64,000 nt of DNA from Eumeta japonica (lineage: Eukaryota; Arthropoda; Insecta; Lepidoptera; Psychidae). A program made the translations under genes and the position numbers. The stretch covers positions 372,001 through 436,000 of the forward strand of contig BGZK01000072.1 in NCBI GenBank assembly GCA_005406025.1. The letters are read 5' to 3'. The notes under the pieces were generated by a model that was given only the letters and a program-made list of their open reading frames with translations, was not told where the DNA came from and ran no database searches. Every line of letters begins with the position of its first letter. Within the stretch, counting starts at the first letter, position 1. This document shows positions 23,721-36,500 of the stretch, one piece after another.

Positions 23721-24275
23721 TTCATCGATCCGTGTACATCCATGAGGGCCCGTTGTTCAAGCGGCCAACTTTCCCTCGAACCACAAAAGACTCTATCGGA
23801 AAAAGGTTCCCCCACATATTTATTCTGCATGGGCGATCGTGCGGAAAAGTTTCGGTCCCCGGCGCTGTTTATTCAGTGTCGACTGTAACGCGCAATAATA
23901 ACAGCCTGTCTGAAAACGTCAAGGCGAGACGACCCTTCTCTATTTATGTGCGACTCCGGCGGCCGCCGCCGGCGCGGGCCGCGGCGCCGTCGCGCGAACT
24001 CCCGCGTAAATCAAAGTCATAAATTCTCGTATCGTGAATGAACATTTCTCTTCGGCGCCCGCGCCTGCGCTGACTGAATGGATAACGCCGACCCTCGCCC
24101 GCCCGGAATCACCTCCGGCCAGTCATTTGCTTTTGTTCGAAGGGCAATTAGTAATGGGCAGAAGGGCGTTTTCGAACCGCGGGCCCGATTCCTATATCGG
24201 TAATGATCTCGCCGGGTCCCCGGCCGGCCGGCGCCCGCTATAATCGGCGCGGGCCTTCGCCGACTTGAAATAACG
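23721..24275. promoter_or_regulatory. GC-rich island of about 550 bp
   Basis: One of the larger islands. The core at 23955-24010 and 24170-24255 is almost entirely G+C with many CpG, with moderately AT sequence between. Two plus-strand frames (96 and 69 codons) cross it but consist of Arg/Pro/Ser-rich peptide without domains. The mixed GC-rich and AATT-containing composition resembles conserved regulatory blocks near insect developmental genes. This is inference. Confidence 0.35.
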
Positions 24276-25720
24276 ATAATTTCTCACTTTCATCGGTCAA
24301 GGGTTCGAGGAAACTTTCTGGTGATTAAACTACAATCAACTATCGCTTAAAGAGGTCTATGTATTTTGCATGTGTCTAAATACTAAGTACAGTCTGGATT
24401 TCTAAAATGGTAATCACGTCTATTCTTGTACATATATCTGATCAAATAATTATCACAATAAAATAAGTGATAAATAATAGGATTCAACTGGATTTATCAA
24501 AATTTATGTCGTAAATTAGGCAAAAAGACTGAGTTCTATAATAGGTCGCTTTGTATCGCTACTAAAAGCGAACTGACACACCGACGGAAAGCTGAAAACA
24601 CGTTCTCCACCTACTCGACTGGCCAACCTGTTAATACTAATTTTAGACTCGCCAATGTAAACGCAGAGCTAGCCCTTGTCAACCCCGCCTAAGCAATTTG
24701 CTTGATAAAACAACTACTTGGTGTTTCTAGCTCTTAAAAAAACATACACTGAATAGCGTTTTAATTAAAATAAATCCAGATTTATAACCGTAATTGTGTT
24801 TAAATTAACCGACGGTGTTATATAGTCATCAAACGCGTTCTCCGACGTATAATTATAATATGACGTATACGCATAATATGTGTGTATGATATCTATCCAT
24901 ACATTCACGTCCGGGAATGAAATAAAAGAAGTAGGTATGTATAGACCCTGCCATGTGGCGATGTGTGCTCTTTGCCTACCCATCAGAGAAATAAGCATGT
25001 GCTGATAGGTTAATAAATAAAATATTTGGATGCTTAAAGAAGACTTAGGACTAGTTTATTATTCTTTGCCCACCTACAAAATCCATAAAATCATAGATTG
25101 ATAACTATTATGCAAAGAATTTCACTATCTTTTATTTCACTTTTTCATTTTCACTATACTTAACAAAAAAAAATTTTTTTTTCCAATATTGGGAGTAAGC
25201 ACCATAAATATGAATTTTTTTATGATTGTTTATCCTCTGCACTATGAATTCAAACACGTAAAGAAGATTTAGTTTGTATTTTGAAAAAAATGTATGTTTG
25301 AGCTCTTTGTATAATTTTTGCAAAGTATATAATATAATTTTTGCAAATTTTGGCTGAAAAACAGCCAAAAGTTTTTTAAGTGTGTCGTCAGCCTTCCTCT
25401 TACCCATCTCATACATCGAGATGGGAGTGAAATGGAAATACTTCTCTCCCAAAAGTGCATGCGCCTAGAAATCATATTGTTATAATGTAAAAAAATAAGA
25501 AACAAACAAAATTTTTAAAATCTATTTAAGCTATTTTGTTTAATATAGTTGTAATTTCTGATAAAAAAAAAATTACAATTACAGCATTTCAAGTTTTAAT
25601 GTATATTATTTAATTCCTGAAAATTAGGATTTTCGGCGATTTAGAATTTTAAAAAATTCATAACAATTAATGGGTTGTAGATACGATGATGGGTATGAGG
25701 ACTTTTTCATTCAAAATATT
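24276..25720. other. Non-coding DNA
   Basis: AT-rich. A minus-strand 106-codon frame at 25132-25452 is Lys/Phe/Tyr-rich and has no recognised domain, so it is not called as a gene. A small stem TTTGGCTG/CAGCCAAA with an AAAAA loop lies near 25353-25373. Confidence 0.45.
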
Positions 25721-25722
25721 GT

Positions 25723-25758
25723 AAAGAATATAAAAAAAATATTTTTTTTATATTCTTT
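25723..25758. repeat. Perfect 36-bp palindrome without loop
   Basis: AAAGAATATAAAAAAAAT at 25723-25740 is followed directly by its exact reverse complement at 25741-25758. Zero-spacer perfect palindromes of this length are unstable in replication, so it is probably recent. It lies in AT-rich repeat-like DNA with no gene. Confidence 0.9.
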
Positions 25759-26306
25759 GATTGATTGCAAAAAATGCATTTTTTTCTAATTTTTTGTTGT
25801 TTAAACAATAACTTCAAAAGATAACAAGTGTCATCTTACACTTTTATAATCAGGACGACCACCCGGACGTTTAAAAAACTTAATTTTTTTTACTACATGC
25901 AAATAATTTATTTCATAAAAATAGTAAAAGAATTGGAATGGGATAGTCAATACGGTTGATAAAATATAATTTGAAATTGAAAAATTAGTAAATCAACATT
26001 TATTTTCTTATACAAAGTGTAATTTCAATTTTATCTTTTTATTTGAAATCATTTTAAGTCAAAAACTAGAATATTTTTACGTTATTTCTAAAGGCTCAAT
26101 TGAATTTGGAAAATCGACTATGACCAAAAATTTACTCGTCTCATGCCTATTCAAACGAGCTCTGTTTTGAAATTCTAGGACCACCGACCACTGAGATATA
26201 TTGCGGGGGTGAGGTATCCCAGACAGCAAGTGGGTAAGAAATCGACAAGAAACACGACAAGGAATTGACACAGGGGGAAGGACAATATACCATACGTGGG
26301 TCTATG

Positions 26307-26563
26307 GTCACCTACTTGGTGAAATAGAAAATAAGGTAATGATGTAATGCGGGGGGTCATAGGAACACTGGAAATATATTTATAAATAAACAGATAGTAA
26401 AATAAAAACCTACCCCTTAAATGGAATAAGTCACCTAATTGGTGACCTATGAAATATAGGTTTATATAGGAAAATAAATATTAAATGGAGGTACTATATT
26501 TATAATTATGAAGAGATGAACGAGAGAGGGGCTAATATTTTGAAGGCATCTAAATGGTGACCT
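26307..26563. repeat. Three spaced copies of a GTCACC...GGTGAC inverted motif
   Basis: GTCACCTACTTGGTGA (26307-26322), GTCACCTAATTGGTGAC (26430-26446) and CATCTAAATGGTGACC (26548-26563) have the same dyad architecture, a 6-bp arm around a TA.TT or TAAAT spacer. They are about 120 bp apart. This could be the internal repeat of a transposon or a set of dyad protein-binding sites. Nothing else nearby decides between them. Confidence 0.6.
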
Positions 26564-26910
26564 AAAGACAAATTTTGGAAAAGAGTGGGAAATAATATCA
26601 GTCGATAGACAACGAGGCATTTAAAAATTAATATTAATTCCTTATAACTATAAGCGCCATTCAGTGGTAAACCTTATTGGCACATCAGTTATTATTGGTA
26701 GGAAGTTGCTCGCTAAACCGCTTGCGAAATCTTCATACTTATAGTTTTCGTGTCACTCCGATAAAAGTTCACTGGCATCATTTTTTTCATATCGCGCCAA
26801 AAGAAGTTTAACTGTAAAAAATAAAACATTTATGATAACATGTAAAGAGTATACGAGATCCCACCACAAAATTTTGGTGTATTAACTCCAGAAAGAAAAA
26901 TATGCCTTAA

Positions 26911-27830
26911 AGACGATACTCGCCGGAAAGACCTCAAACGATCATCAACGATGAAACGGTGGCGACTGTTCATCGAATTATGGAAACAAATTGACAAAAT
27001 TGTCTAAAAAAGCTACCCCATGAACTGAGCATTGCGTAAGTGTTAGTTTGGAACGTTCTTCGTCACAGTTTGCTGATGACCGAGGCATGTACTAAATGAG
27101 TTTCTAAACTTTCAACTATTTGAACTTTTGACTAAGCTAATGGTAAACCGATTTAAAAATTTAAGCATGGCTTAGCTATTTACTGTCATAATAAAAATAA
27201 TTTTGAAAAAACTCATGTAATTGGTGACGAGACACGAATGCAGTATTATAATCCAAAGACAAAAAATAATTCAAAACAATGGAAACATCATCACCGCCAT
27301 GGAAGGAAGTAAAATGCACTTATTCAGAGCAATAGATGATATTAATATTTTTTTTTGGAATTGGAAAAAATTGTTATCCCTATTGATTACTTTGTTATAA
27401 ATAAAACTATATCTAGAGAATATTACAGTGAATTTTTAATAAAACCCAAAGAAGGAAATAACAAAAAAATCTTCGAAGAATATTTACAAAAGAGATGAGA
27501 GTATTACGCGATAATGTTTGAGTTCACATTTTCAAATTCTTCGTCGAAAAAATTTACGTTACTAGGATTCTACATACTTTAACGCCCAACTTTTATCACT
27601 CTTTAGCCTCATCTGGCACTCTCAAGCTATTGGCTATTATCCAAATTTAAGAAACAACTAAAAACTTAGTATATTTCAAGAATTATTGATGCTTTTTTAA
27701 CAGAAGCGTTATTCGAGAAGCGCTTTCGGATTTCTTTTTAAAAGGTTATAGAATTTGGATTGACGCTGGGCAAAATGTAGTGCTCTTCGGGAGTGCTATT
27801 GAACGAAAAAAAAATATTTAAGACTAATAT
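26911..27830 (+). pseudogene. Decayed mariner-family transposase, nearly full length but broken
   Basis: From 26916 the frame reads SPERPQTIINDETVATVHRI, matching the end of the mariner HTH region and the linker. It is followed by a second-helix-like PHELSIA and CTK.VSKLS (family WVPK-like). At 27214 HVIGDETRMQYYNPKTKN matches the block carrying the first catalytic Asp (family GDE.W). At about 27393 NKTISREYYSEFL matches the strand after the second block. Near 27610 ALSSYWLLSKFKK corresponds to the DLAPSDYxLF block, but the third catalytic Asp is replaced. The C-terminal WxxGQNVV block ends near 27800. Several in-frame stops (27001, 27040, 27097, 27496) and lost catalytic residues make it inactive. 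About 60 N-terminal residues and clear terminal repeats are missing. Confidence 0.85.
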
Positions 27831-30800
27831 AAGTGGACGAGGTTAGGTTGGACACTTATTTAATCAACCTCGTATAACACTACATATTTTGTTAAAACAA
27901 AATTTCGTTTATTTTCTCAAAGTGTCGAACGACAAAGATCAGTGTTTATTAATTAGTATTATATAAAACAAGCTATAAAAATGTCATTGATCGAGTTTGA
28001 AGAATTTTTTTCAGTTTCGGTCATGCAGAAAATAAGATGTTAAATAATGTTTTGATTCATGTATTCTTAAACAACGTTGAGAGCTTTGTAAAGTACAAAA
28101 ATGATATTTACGTATTTCTTTTACAAAAGTGGAACCGTTTTCTTTAGCTGAAACTACGTTGAATAGGCAAAATCTTTTTACATACAGCGGCGCAGCAAGA
28201 TATTCATTAAACTGGTTTGTATTTATCCAAACAGATTTCACTTCGTTTTGTGGCGATTTCTATATAAGGGATGCGAAATTGCGTATTTATCGATTTTATT
28301 TTACTTTGGTTACAATGTAAAAGAAAAGCGCTAATTGATACAAGATGTATACATTTTTAGAAAAAAAAATTGCAATAACTATCACTAGTTTTCAATTCTT
28401 ATTTATATATTTTATTTTATTCACTAAATATTGTCACATAATATTGAGCGAATTTTTAAAAAAGAATAGACTACAGACAGCAGTCAACCGATGACGGACA
28501 GAATGCTACAAAACATTGCAACTTGCATTCGTGGATCTATTTGCTGCACGCGTGCAAATTTCGTGATGAGGGTTAATGAAAGAGAACTGTGAAAATGTTG
28601 CTCTTCAAAAGCGATAGATTTTGAATACATTTTATTTATACCTTCAGTGTAAATTATCAACATTCTCGGAATCATCTACAATATACATTATTGATTATTG
28701 GAAAGTAACAGAAAATTATATTGCTTAATATAAAGTTCACTAATTTGAAACATCTGAAAAGACATCAATCTATCCTGGGCGAACGGTTTAAGCCTCACAA
28801 AACTTGAGGTTCAAGGATATTTTATTGAATTTTATAAATTTGTTTTGCTATAGCTATTTCAGTTTTGTAGGTAGTTAATTATGTTATATTCACATTAACT
28901 TCAATGCTTAACAATCGCTGTCAGGTTGCTTCATATTATGTTTAAATGTCGACCAAATTATTAATTACTCAATACTTAGTATTGATGAGTTAAAAAAAAA
29001 GCAACCCCTTAGTTTCTTGTCCATTTTTCTCAAGTTGAATCAACATTTAGAATGAGTGGTAATGTCTAAAATAATTTATTAATAACATATTTCAAGTGCA
29101 ATTTTATTACTTACAAAATAAAGGTATTTTTAATTTGATTAATCCGGTAATGCTTTATACATTAATGTTTTATACTTTAAATTGTAATACCTTTAAATTA
29201 CAATTTTCTTAAAATTACAAATTTTTTTTAGCAACAGTACGATAGATCATCTTGTTCTTTATTACTTCTATTCGATATTGGACTTACAGTAGAAATTTTC
29301 ATAGGTGTTCTTCAAGAAAATTTATTTCTTTTGAATCTTATATAACTGGCCTTAAAAATAATTTAAAGTAATAGAATGCAAACTTAGGTTACTACTTTTT
29401 TCATCTCATACAATTAGCACATTTCGTTATCACCATATTTTTTTTTCCTATATTTATAGATATTTTTAACATGAGCTTATATATTTTTTCAAAGGTTCAA
29501 ATGTTGTCAGTTAATAGTTTTAGTTTTCCGCCAAAAAATTAAAATAATTTGGAAAATTTGGGGAATTATTGCTTTTAATCCTAATAACGAAAATCAAAAT
29601 CTCATTAGGCATCGATGTTTTAAGGTCCAAGAAACGTACTCTAAGCATTTTCAAAAGTTATTCAAAAGGGTTTGGCTTAACTTAACTCAATTTTTATGTA
29701 GTATTAACCTAACTAATTTTAAAATCTAATGGGTTCTGTTTCTAACGCGTTAAATGCTGTAAATCCCATCGAAATAGTTTCATTTATTTGAACGATATAC
29801 TTAACAATAAATCTTATTTCGTAAAAAAGTATTTTTTTCGAAATATGATTTAGATTTTTCTTCAATTTTTAAAATTTAGTCTATTATTGGATTTAACAAG
29901 ACTCTGTCTCATGCTGCAAAACTCATTGATATCGATTAATGTCATAGTAATACTCGACAGACATCGTTATCAAAAGAGTTTTCAGTGTAGCTTTTAGATT
30001 TCTAGCCTATATATTTTTAATGTTTAAATGTTTTTTAGTTCAAAAAATTGCATCTAATACCGCAGCCTCCATCTAAATTTGTATTTTTGGTGAAATATTT
30101 GAAAAATATATTTTACTTACTTTTTATACCTTTAAAAATCTTGAAAAGGAGCACTGATAAATTTGCGCTGGAATTTTTGAAAATATCACCACTCAAGCGA
30201 TTTTTTTGGATTCGAAGAGCTCAAAAATTTGAGCAATAATGTTTTCGTATTTTCCTTATTCGAAAAACATTTCTCAAAACAGTGCGGAAAGTTTCAGAGA
30301 AGGCTTTCAATGTCAATCTTTGTACCGAGTTTTCTTCTAATTTATATATTTTTTTTTCATAAAATCAATATTAACCAAATAATAAATTAAACATTTTATG
30401 TTATAAATCGTCTACTATAAATATTTTACCGCTATGGGTACAAAGTAATTTGGACTCTGATAACTCAGCCATATTTAAATACGCGAGAGCATAATTTACA
30501 AGCGAAGGCACATAAGCAAACCTATTCGCCTGCATTTATTTTTAATCACAATGTCAATTATGTATTTACATTTAATATTACAATACTACGCCACATCTCC
30601 AACTACTATTTAAATATTCACATTAAAATTAAATTTTCACGACGAATACACTTGCAAATATTTAGTAGTAAATAAGATAGTAATTACATTTTTGATTATT
30701 AATCACAAAACAAGATTATTTCATTTTAAACACTAGTGTAATTCATAAATACATGTCAGAAGCATAATGAAGTTTTCGCAATAAAATACTGTTCACAAAT

Positions 30801-32465
30801 ATGGAACTCCTTTATTTTTATTTAGATCAAGTCTAACTTAGGGTTACGTAGATCAAAAACAAAAACGGTACCATTACATTTTCTCATTGGCATATAGCAT
30901 TATAAGTTGCAATTTATAAACAATATTTTAAAAATATGAAACTACTAAATTCACATGGTATTGAAAATTTATTAAATACTTTAACTCCAGAACGCGTATA
31001 AAGTGCTATATTATGCACCAAGGAAAAAGGCACCCATACCTTATGACATTATAAAAAATTATGTCGGTAAGCAATCTATATTACAGTATAAGTTTAGTGT
31101 ACGACTGTAAGTTTTTCTTTCAGTACAAAACTAAATTATATAAGAGTACCAATAATTAGAATGTAATATGACAGAACCTCGTATTCATTTAAAAAGCATA
31201 CATGAATGACGACTTTATTATGGAGAAATATATTACTAAGAAAATTTGAGGAACATTTAAAAATGTTGAACTCCAAACTTTGGCTACATATGATACTATT
31301 AGATGTGCTAGAAGACAAAAATTTAGTAAAACAACAATTCGAATGATGATGACAAAACTGAACTAGAGAACACGATGACTTGATATTTATTTCCTAAAAT
31401 AAATTACACATATGTAAATAACCGATAAGGCTTTGCTTTTACTTGACAATGAAAAAAAAACCACGTATATTTAATATGTCTTGTAATTAAGTTACTCTGT
31501 CAGGAGAAAATTATCTATAAGCTTTATAACCTTTCTGAGGAGATTATAACCGGATACTTAAAATGCGAGGAACATCGATATAATCATTATATACTCGCTT
31601 TTAGGGAAAGTAGAATTTCCCTACGATTAACTTTTCGATACACGGTTTTCTGGGTACCTATTTTACATAATATTCAAATCGTCCGATAGGCGCCTCATTC
31701 CTGATATTAATTTTGGACAATCTGCCCTTTTTTTAATTTCATCCTCACCATTGTATTTACTCTACCGGGTGTAAAATAATAACCGCCACGTTTTCGTAGT
31801 TCTTTGTCTTTTAATAATGTGAATTGAAAGTGAAATTAATTTTAAATTTGCAAAGAATATTATATTGATATGACTGTTATTTTCCTAACTGCTTGCGATT
31901 TGATCTCAAACTCGTTCTACATATTTGTAAATATTTGCTGTATTTACAAACATCATCATCTACGAACATGATGACAATTACAAGGCACTATATCGTTACA
32001 GTTTTAAAATACAACAATAATTAAAGATACTGTATATATATTTGTTTTTTCAATTGTTAGATGACTATTTATATTATCTATTAAAAAATTAGAAGCATCT
32101 CTGATTCAGAATCGAATATCAAGGTATCTTTCCATGAATTTTCTTCCAAGTTCCTTCCAACTTCCAAGTCCAAGTTCAGTAGTTTAGCGTAAAAAGCCTA
32201 CTAAAAACATAAATAGGTGACGTAACTTATGGCCTTATAAAATTGGCCCAACATATGTTTATTTTATAATTACAATACATAATTTATTGGTAAATATGTA
32301 AGTACAGTCACTATATTAATCAATAAGTTCCTTTAATATTAATTTCGTTATTTATAACTCGGAAATAGACATATACATGTAGGACTACAAATTAAATAAT
32401 TTAGCTAAAAGGTATAAATAAATAAAAAATTAAATAAACAATTACCTAAAAATAACTGACTTTAT
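27831..32465. other. Long AT-rich non-coding stretch
   Basis: No convincing gene on either strand. A CGAGGTT/AACCTCG inverted repeat lies at 27838-27872 just past the mariner, and CAATACTTAGTATTG, a 15-bp palindrome, lies near 28970. A GAGCTCAAAAATTTGAGC dyad occurs near 30217. Short CTTCCAAGTTC repeats lie at about 32146-32180. Otherwise featureless. Confidence 0.5.
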
Positions 32466-33565
32466 TTTACACAAATACCGATCCAAGTCTGGCCGTGACT
32501 CAAAGTTCCCATTACACTAGCTGTATTGCCGCGTTGGATAGCGACAAATGGGGTTTGGAACAGATAAGATCCAGAACGAAGGCCGCCCCCTTCGTTCCTG
32601 AATCTCTTGCCCAAATGACTTATGAAGGACTTTGACTCACTGCCCCACGGGTCAGCTCTTTCGAAAGCGACCGGTATGTACTTTTAGAATGCTGAATTTC
32701 AGATATTTTTGTTTGGCGGTAAATTTGGCCTCAAAGGTTGCTGCTCTTGAGGTATTATTTAATTAAGACGCTGCGATCATGTTGACATATGTGAAACTCC
32801 AGATTAAACAGCACCCTATTTGCCAGACCGAGTAACGTAATTCCAGCAGGTCTCTTACTATCCGAGCGGCTGAGACCCAGAGACTCAACCGTATATGAAA
32901 CTTTGGCAGAAATCAGCCCCCGCCGGATGATAGTATTGAGGGCATGGTGGTGCGGGAATCTACAAGAACTACGTTGAGAACTCGGCCCATGGAAGTCAAT
33001 AGCCTCTACAGTTGAGCCAAAAATACATTAGTGTGGCTCGCAGACATGCAATTCACCGAAGTACTACAGCCACCAGAAGGGAGCTGTTGTCCAGTAATGT
33101 GCTAAAGTTGAGTGATGGCAGTGCATGAAACCATGCTACAGATTCTAAGGTTAGAGCAGCCTTTTGCCTAGCTTTATTAGAGCGTTGGACGCTTCCTTTA
33201 ATAGCCGCTTTTAAGTGGTTTTGCTACCCATTTCATCATAAGCGCACTGTCCACTGTACCAGGAGGTTCTGGAATGTTATGGTCTGGATGAATGGATACC
33301 AAGCAATAAGTGCGTCATTTTCAAAGAGAATTTGGTGTTAGGTCTTTTCACTCAATAAAATATTGACAGCCAGTTCCACCACGCCTCGAGCAGACCCAAG
33401 GAAAGCAAGTAAGCCGATATCGCATAACCATCGGATACTCAGGGACAGTAACATATCGGTAAAGTTGCTTAGGCCCACTTGTTACCATCGAAAGCGATGT
33501 TGAGGATGCTTTAGACGGTCCGTCTCACAGTTACATCGATTCCAGCAGAGTGTATAGGAAATAAC
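32466..33565 (-). mobile_element. 5'-truncated retroelement, C-terminal part of a reverse-transcriptase-associated ORF
   Basis: On the minus strand a broken but nearly continuous protein can be read. It starts near 33560 (SILNIAFDGNKWA), then IGLLAFLGSARGVVELA, ALIAWYPFIQTITFQ, LLDNSSLLVAVVLR, ELHVCEPH, a CGST-like patch before DFHGPS, and FPHHHALNTIIRRGLISAKV. Next come LGLSRSDSKRPAGITLL, YIPVAFERADPWGSES and FVAIQRGNTASVMGTL, with a TAA stop at 32466. This order (a Cys/His cluster, then RH.LN, KRPDG-type and IQRGNA blocks) matches the C-terminal region of a protein family repeatedly found fused downstream of reverse transcriptase in invertebrate mobile elements. AATAAA overlaps the stop, as at a transcript 3' end. 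Frameshifts and stops are numerous. The reverse transcriptase itself is missing. The class of the parent element is not settled by this fragment. Confidence 0.75.
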
Positions 33566-34715
33566 CAAGTGGGCCAGCCAAGTGGGCAAAGCAGGCAATT
33601 AAATATGTCAGTTTAGGAATTAAAAAGCATAATCGTAATTAGGTTAAATTGACATACACTGAAACTGCAAGTAGGCATTCAAAAGACAATGAAAGTAGTA
33701 ATTTTAGGAATTCTAAGGCTTCTGGAATGGCTTCGGGATAAACTGGAGAACCTAAAAGCTAAAGTTTTCGCGACTTAGTTCTGTAAGGCTGGGTATGATA
33801 GATATTTATAATTTGCGGTAATATTTAAAAATAAACATTGGCACTAGTATAATACCACCATCAGTAAATAGTCACATGACGCAATTTGTAATCGTTATAT
33901 CTTAATATAACGTTTAAAATTCTAGAAGCTAGGATTACATAAAAGAAATTGCTAATTCATCTCTTATGAGTTGGTGTAATGCTGCAAAGTATTTCATATT
34001 TTTTTATAAAAATAAATGTTTTCCATTTATAATAAAAGATTTGTTTCACAAACCAGTCATTCACAATTTTTAAAGAAAAGTAGCTACTAATTTGATTACG
34101 AATTTCATACTTCTTTGGTGTGCACATGTCAAAATAAATGACGTCGTCAATGCAATAATAAAATAAACTTGGTCACAGTTTAATATCATTCAAAACACAG
34201 CTAAAACAAACAACCTTATTTATTTTATCTTATTTTTATGTTTATCTTATATAAGAACGCCATTTCAACTTGATCACAAATCTCTTAAAATCTTCAATCA
34301 TATGAGATTTACTATTTTTGAAATACTTAATATTGGACGATTGTTTTGATTTTCCACATTCTCGATACGACTTTTTTTTTTGTGTAATTAAAGTTAAGTT
34401 TTTTTTTTAGCCCTAATTCCGAAAATCGTGGTTTTATTGGATAGCGACGTTCATAGACCCTGGAAATTTATAGTATTATAAACATCACAACTGCTTTGGT
34501 GCAAATCTCTTTCGATCTAAAACTTCCTCAGACACCCATAAGCTTAAAGCTTACCCTTTCTCTCCACGTCTAATGGCAAATCTTAGAAATCGGTTGAATA
34601 ACCCTTCGTGAACTAATTAACGCCTTGATTACCTTCTAAATAGTCGTCGGAGCTCGCGACTAGACTAAATAACCGAGACGGCTTATCATTAGGAACATTA
34701 GTTAAATAAAACGAA
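33566..34715. other. AT-rich non-coding DNA
   Basis: No gene or element protein recognised between the retroelement fragment and the next GC-rich island. Confidence 0.5.
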
Positions 34716-34990
34716 AGCCCCACGCACGTCGTAACGCACTAACCTGCCGTTTCGATGTCATTAGGCCGACTGCGGCTCACGGCGGATTAGTGCTATATTG
34801 TTGTTTATGACAAGTTAGGACTAACGTAGAGCAATTCACCTCATAAATTTCCGTATAATAACACGGCCGGCAGTTCGCTGAGACACTTGTAGCGGGCCGC
34901 AGTAAGCCGCTGCGCGGGCGGGCTCTGGCGCCGATACCAGTGTTGTAGCGTTTATATACCCGGCGAGAGCATTCATCCGCATCACGACAT
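34716..34990 (+). promoter_or_regulatory. GC-rich island with a TATA-like element
   Basis: An island of moderate to high GC (34860-34930 the densest) followed by TTTATATACC at 34951-34960 and a GAGAGCATTCATCC tract about 20-30 bases downstream. That spacing could represent a plus-strand core promoter. No ORF or splice-supported exon follows, so the call rests on a short motif that occurs often by chance in AT-rich DNA. Confidence 0.25.
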
Positions 34991-35456
34991 TTCGCAAAAT
35001 AACTATTGTAAGAACTGTCGAATCATAACTTTTATTAATAAAGCTAATAATAATAAAAGAACACTATATATTTCGCTGTAATGGCTAATGATAGCTTTTT
35101 GTTTCCAAAGAAAACCAATTCCGGTAAATGTGTCAATACAAAATATAACTTTAAGAAACTTCTAGCGGCAGCCACGAGTATCAATCCTAGTTTAACTGAA
35201 AATTTAATACTATGATATAACAATGGCCTTTTTAAATACTCAAGTCAATCGTTATATCATATTTCACAATTTCATAATTTGTAAATTAAAACTGTTTACA
35301 TTAATCTGATTTTGACATCTGTCGTTACACTTCGTGTAAAAATTATATTAATTTTTATATTGATTATTTATTACCAAAACATATAATATAAAAACTTGCA
35401 ATCATGTGCATACTTGTCGGTCTGTACATATTGTACTAGCTGCGCTCACACCAGTA

Positions 35457-35460
<4 letters not shown>

Positions 35461-35500
<40 letters not shown>
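35461..35500. repeat. TA microsatellite, 20 units
   Basis: Twenty uninterrupted TA dinucleotides. Such runs are highly length-polymorphic and can extrude cruciforms. Confidence 0.97.
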
Positions 35501-35505
<5 letters not shown>

Positions 35506-36059
35506 GGGTAAGCGCAACACGTCATACTTGTAGCTACAGATACAGTGTTAGCATTAAGACGTCAAGTGACCATATAGGACACGAATGCGTTTGAATTACA
35601 CCCCATCCAACCATCTTCAATGAAATCACATTTAAGGAATTAAAAATTATCTCTATGAATTCATGTAAATAAAGAAAATACAGTAAGAAATCCCTTTTTA
35701 ACAATCAATAATGATAACAACTCATCATTGTTTATCTAGCTAACTAAAAAGGTATGCAATATTATTTTGGACCGTTGCTATACATTTTCACAAATTACTG
35801 TATCGATATGTTTATTAGAGAAACAATACAGTACATTTTAATATCTGCAATTTTTTAGAACAGCTGTCAATTATATAAAGTTTGCTTAGCAGATAAATGA
35901 TTACCACCTTATTTTCATCAAATACGCAGATCTAATTGTGTACTGCTAACGTACTAAATAATACACATTGTTTAAACAATACGTAAATAAATTATTGAAT
36001 TAAATGTAAAAATAGCGCCAACGGCTCTAAATAAATAATAATGAAGCGTTTAAGGAAAA

Positions 36060-36500
36060 CAACGCTAAAGTGTTTATTTGTGAGTGGGATTCGGCAGGCC
36101 TCGCCCTCCAGGGATACAGGGCCGGAAAGAAGCGAACTTGTTTACGCCGTTAGAGGAGTCCGCGTCGGGCTCGCGTAAACTTTTCTAGCGGGGCGAAAGA
36201 GGGAGACAGTCAGAAAGGAAGAGAGAGAGAGCAAGCGAGGAAAAGAGTACTATGTTTATCTTAAATCAATTTATAGGGTCCTATCGTAATAGAAACGAAG
36301 TCTCCACGGCTGAAAGTGATCTCGTTTAAGCCTTTATGTCAATGTTTAGGTAAGTGCCTGAAAGCTGCGCCCGCGCCCGCCGCCTTTATTTGCGGAAGAT
36401 GATCGCCAGTAAAAAGTAAATACATCGCCCGACCCCTGCCGCGACCTTCGTCACAAAAATTCGGCACGTCGAGTGTGCGCCGCGATCCAGATTTGAAAGA
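36060..36500. promoter_or_regulatory. Mixed GC-rich island
   Basis: Two GC-rich blocks (36090-36210 and 36360-36490) separated by a purine-rich GAGAGAGAGAGCAAGCGAGG tract near 36221-36240. GA-rich tracts are bound by GAGA-type factors in insects and mark promoters and Polycomb-type elements, though the family of binders here is inferred. The 68-codon minus-strand frame has no recognised features. Confidence 0.35.

Noticed and set aside
25132..25452. 106-codon minus-strand frame starting MGEKYFHF
   Set aside because: Lys/Phe/Tyr-rich composition follows from AT content, with no domain or splice context. Left as chance, though a repeat-encoded peptide is possible.
34951..34960. TTTATATACC as a functional TATA box
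   Set aside because: TATA-like words are frequent by chance at this AT content and no downstream exon was found. Kept only as a low-confidence note in the island.
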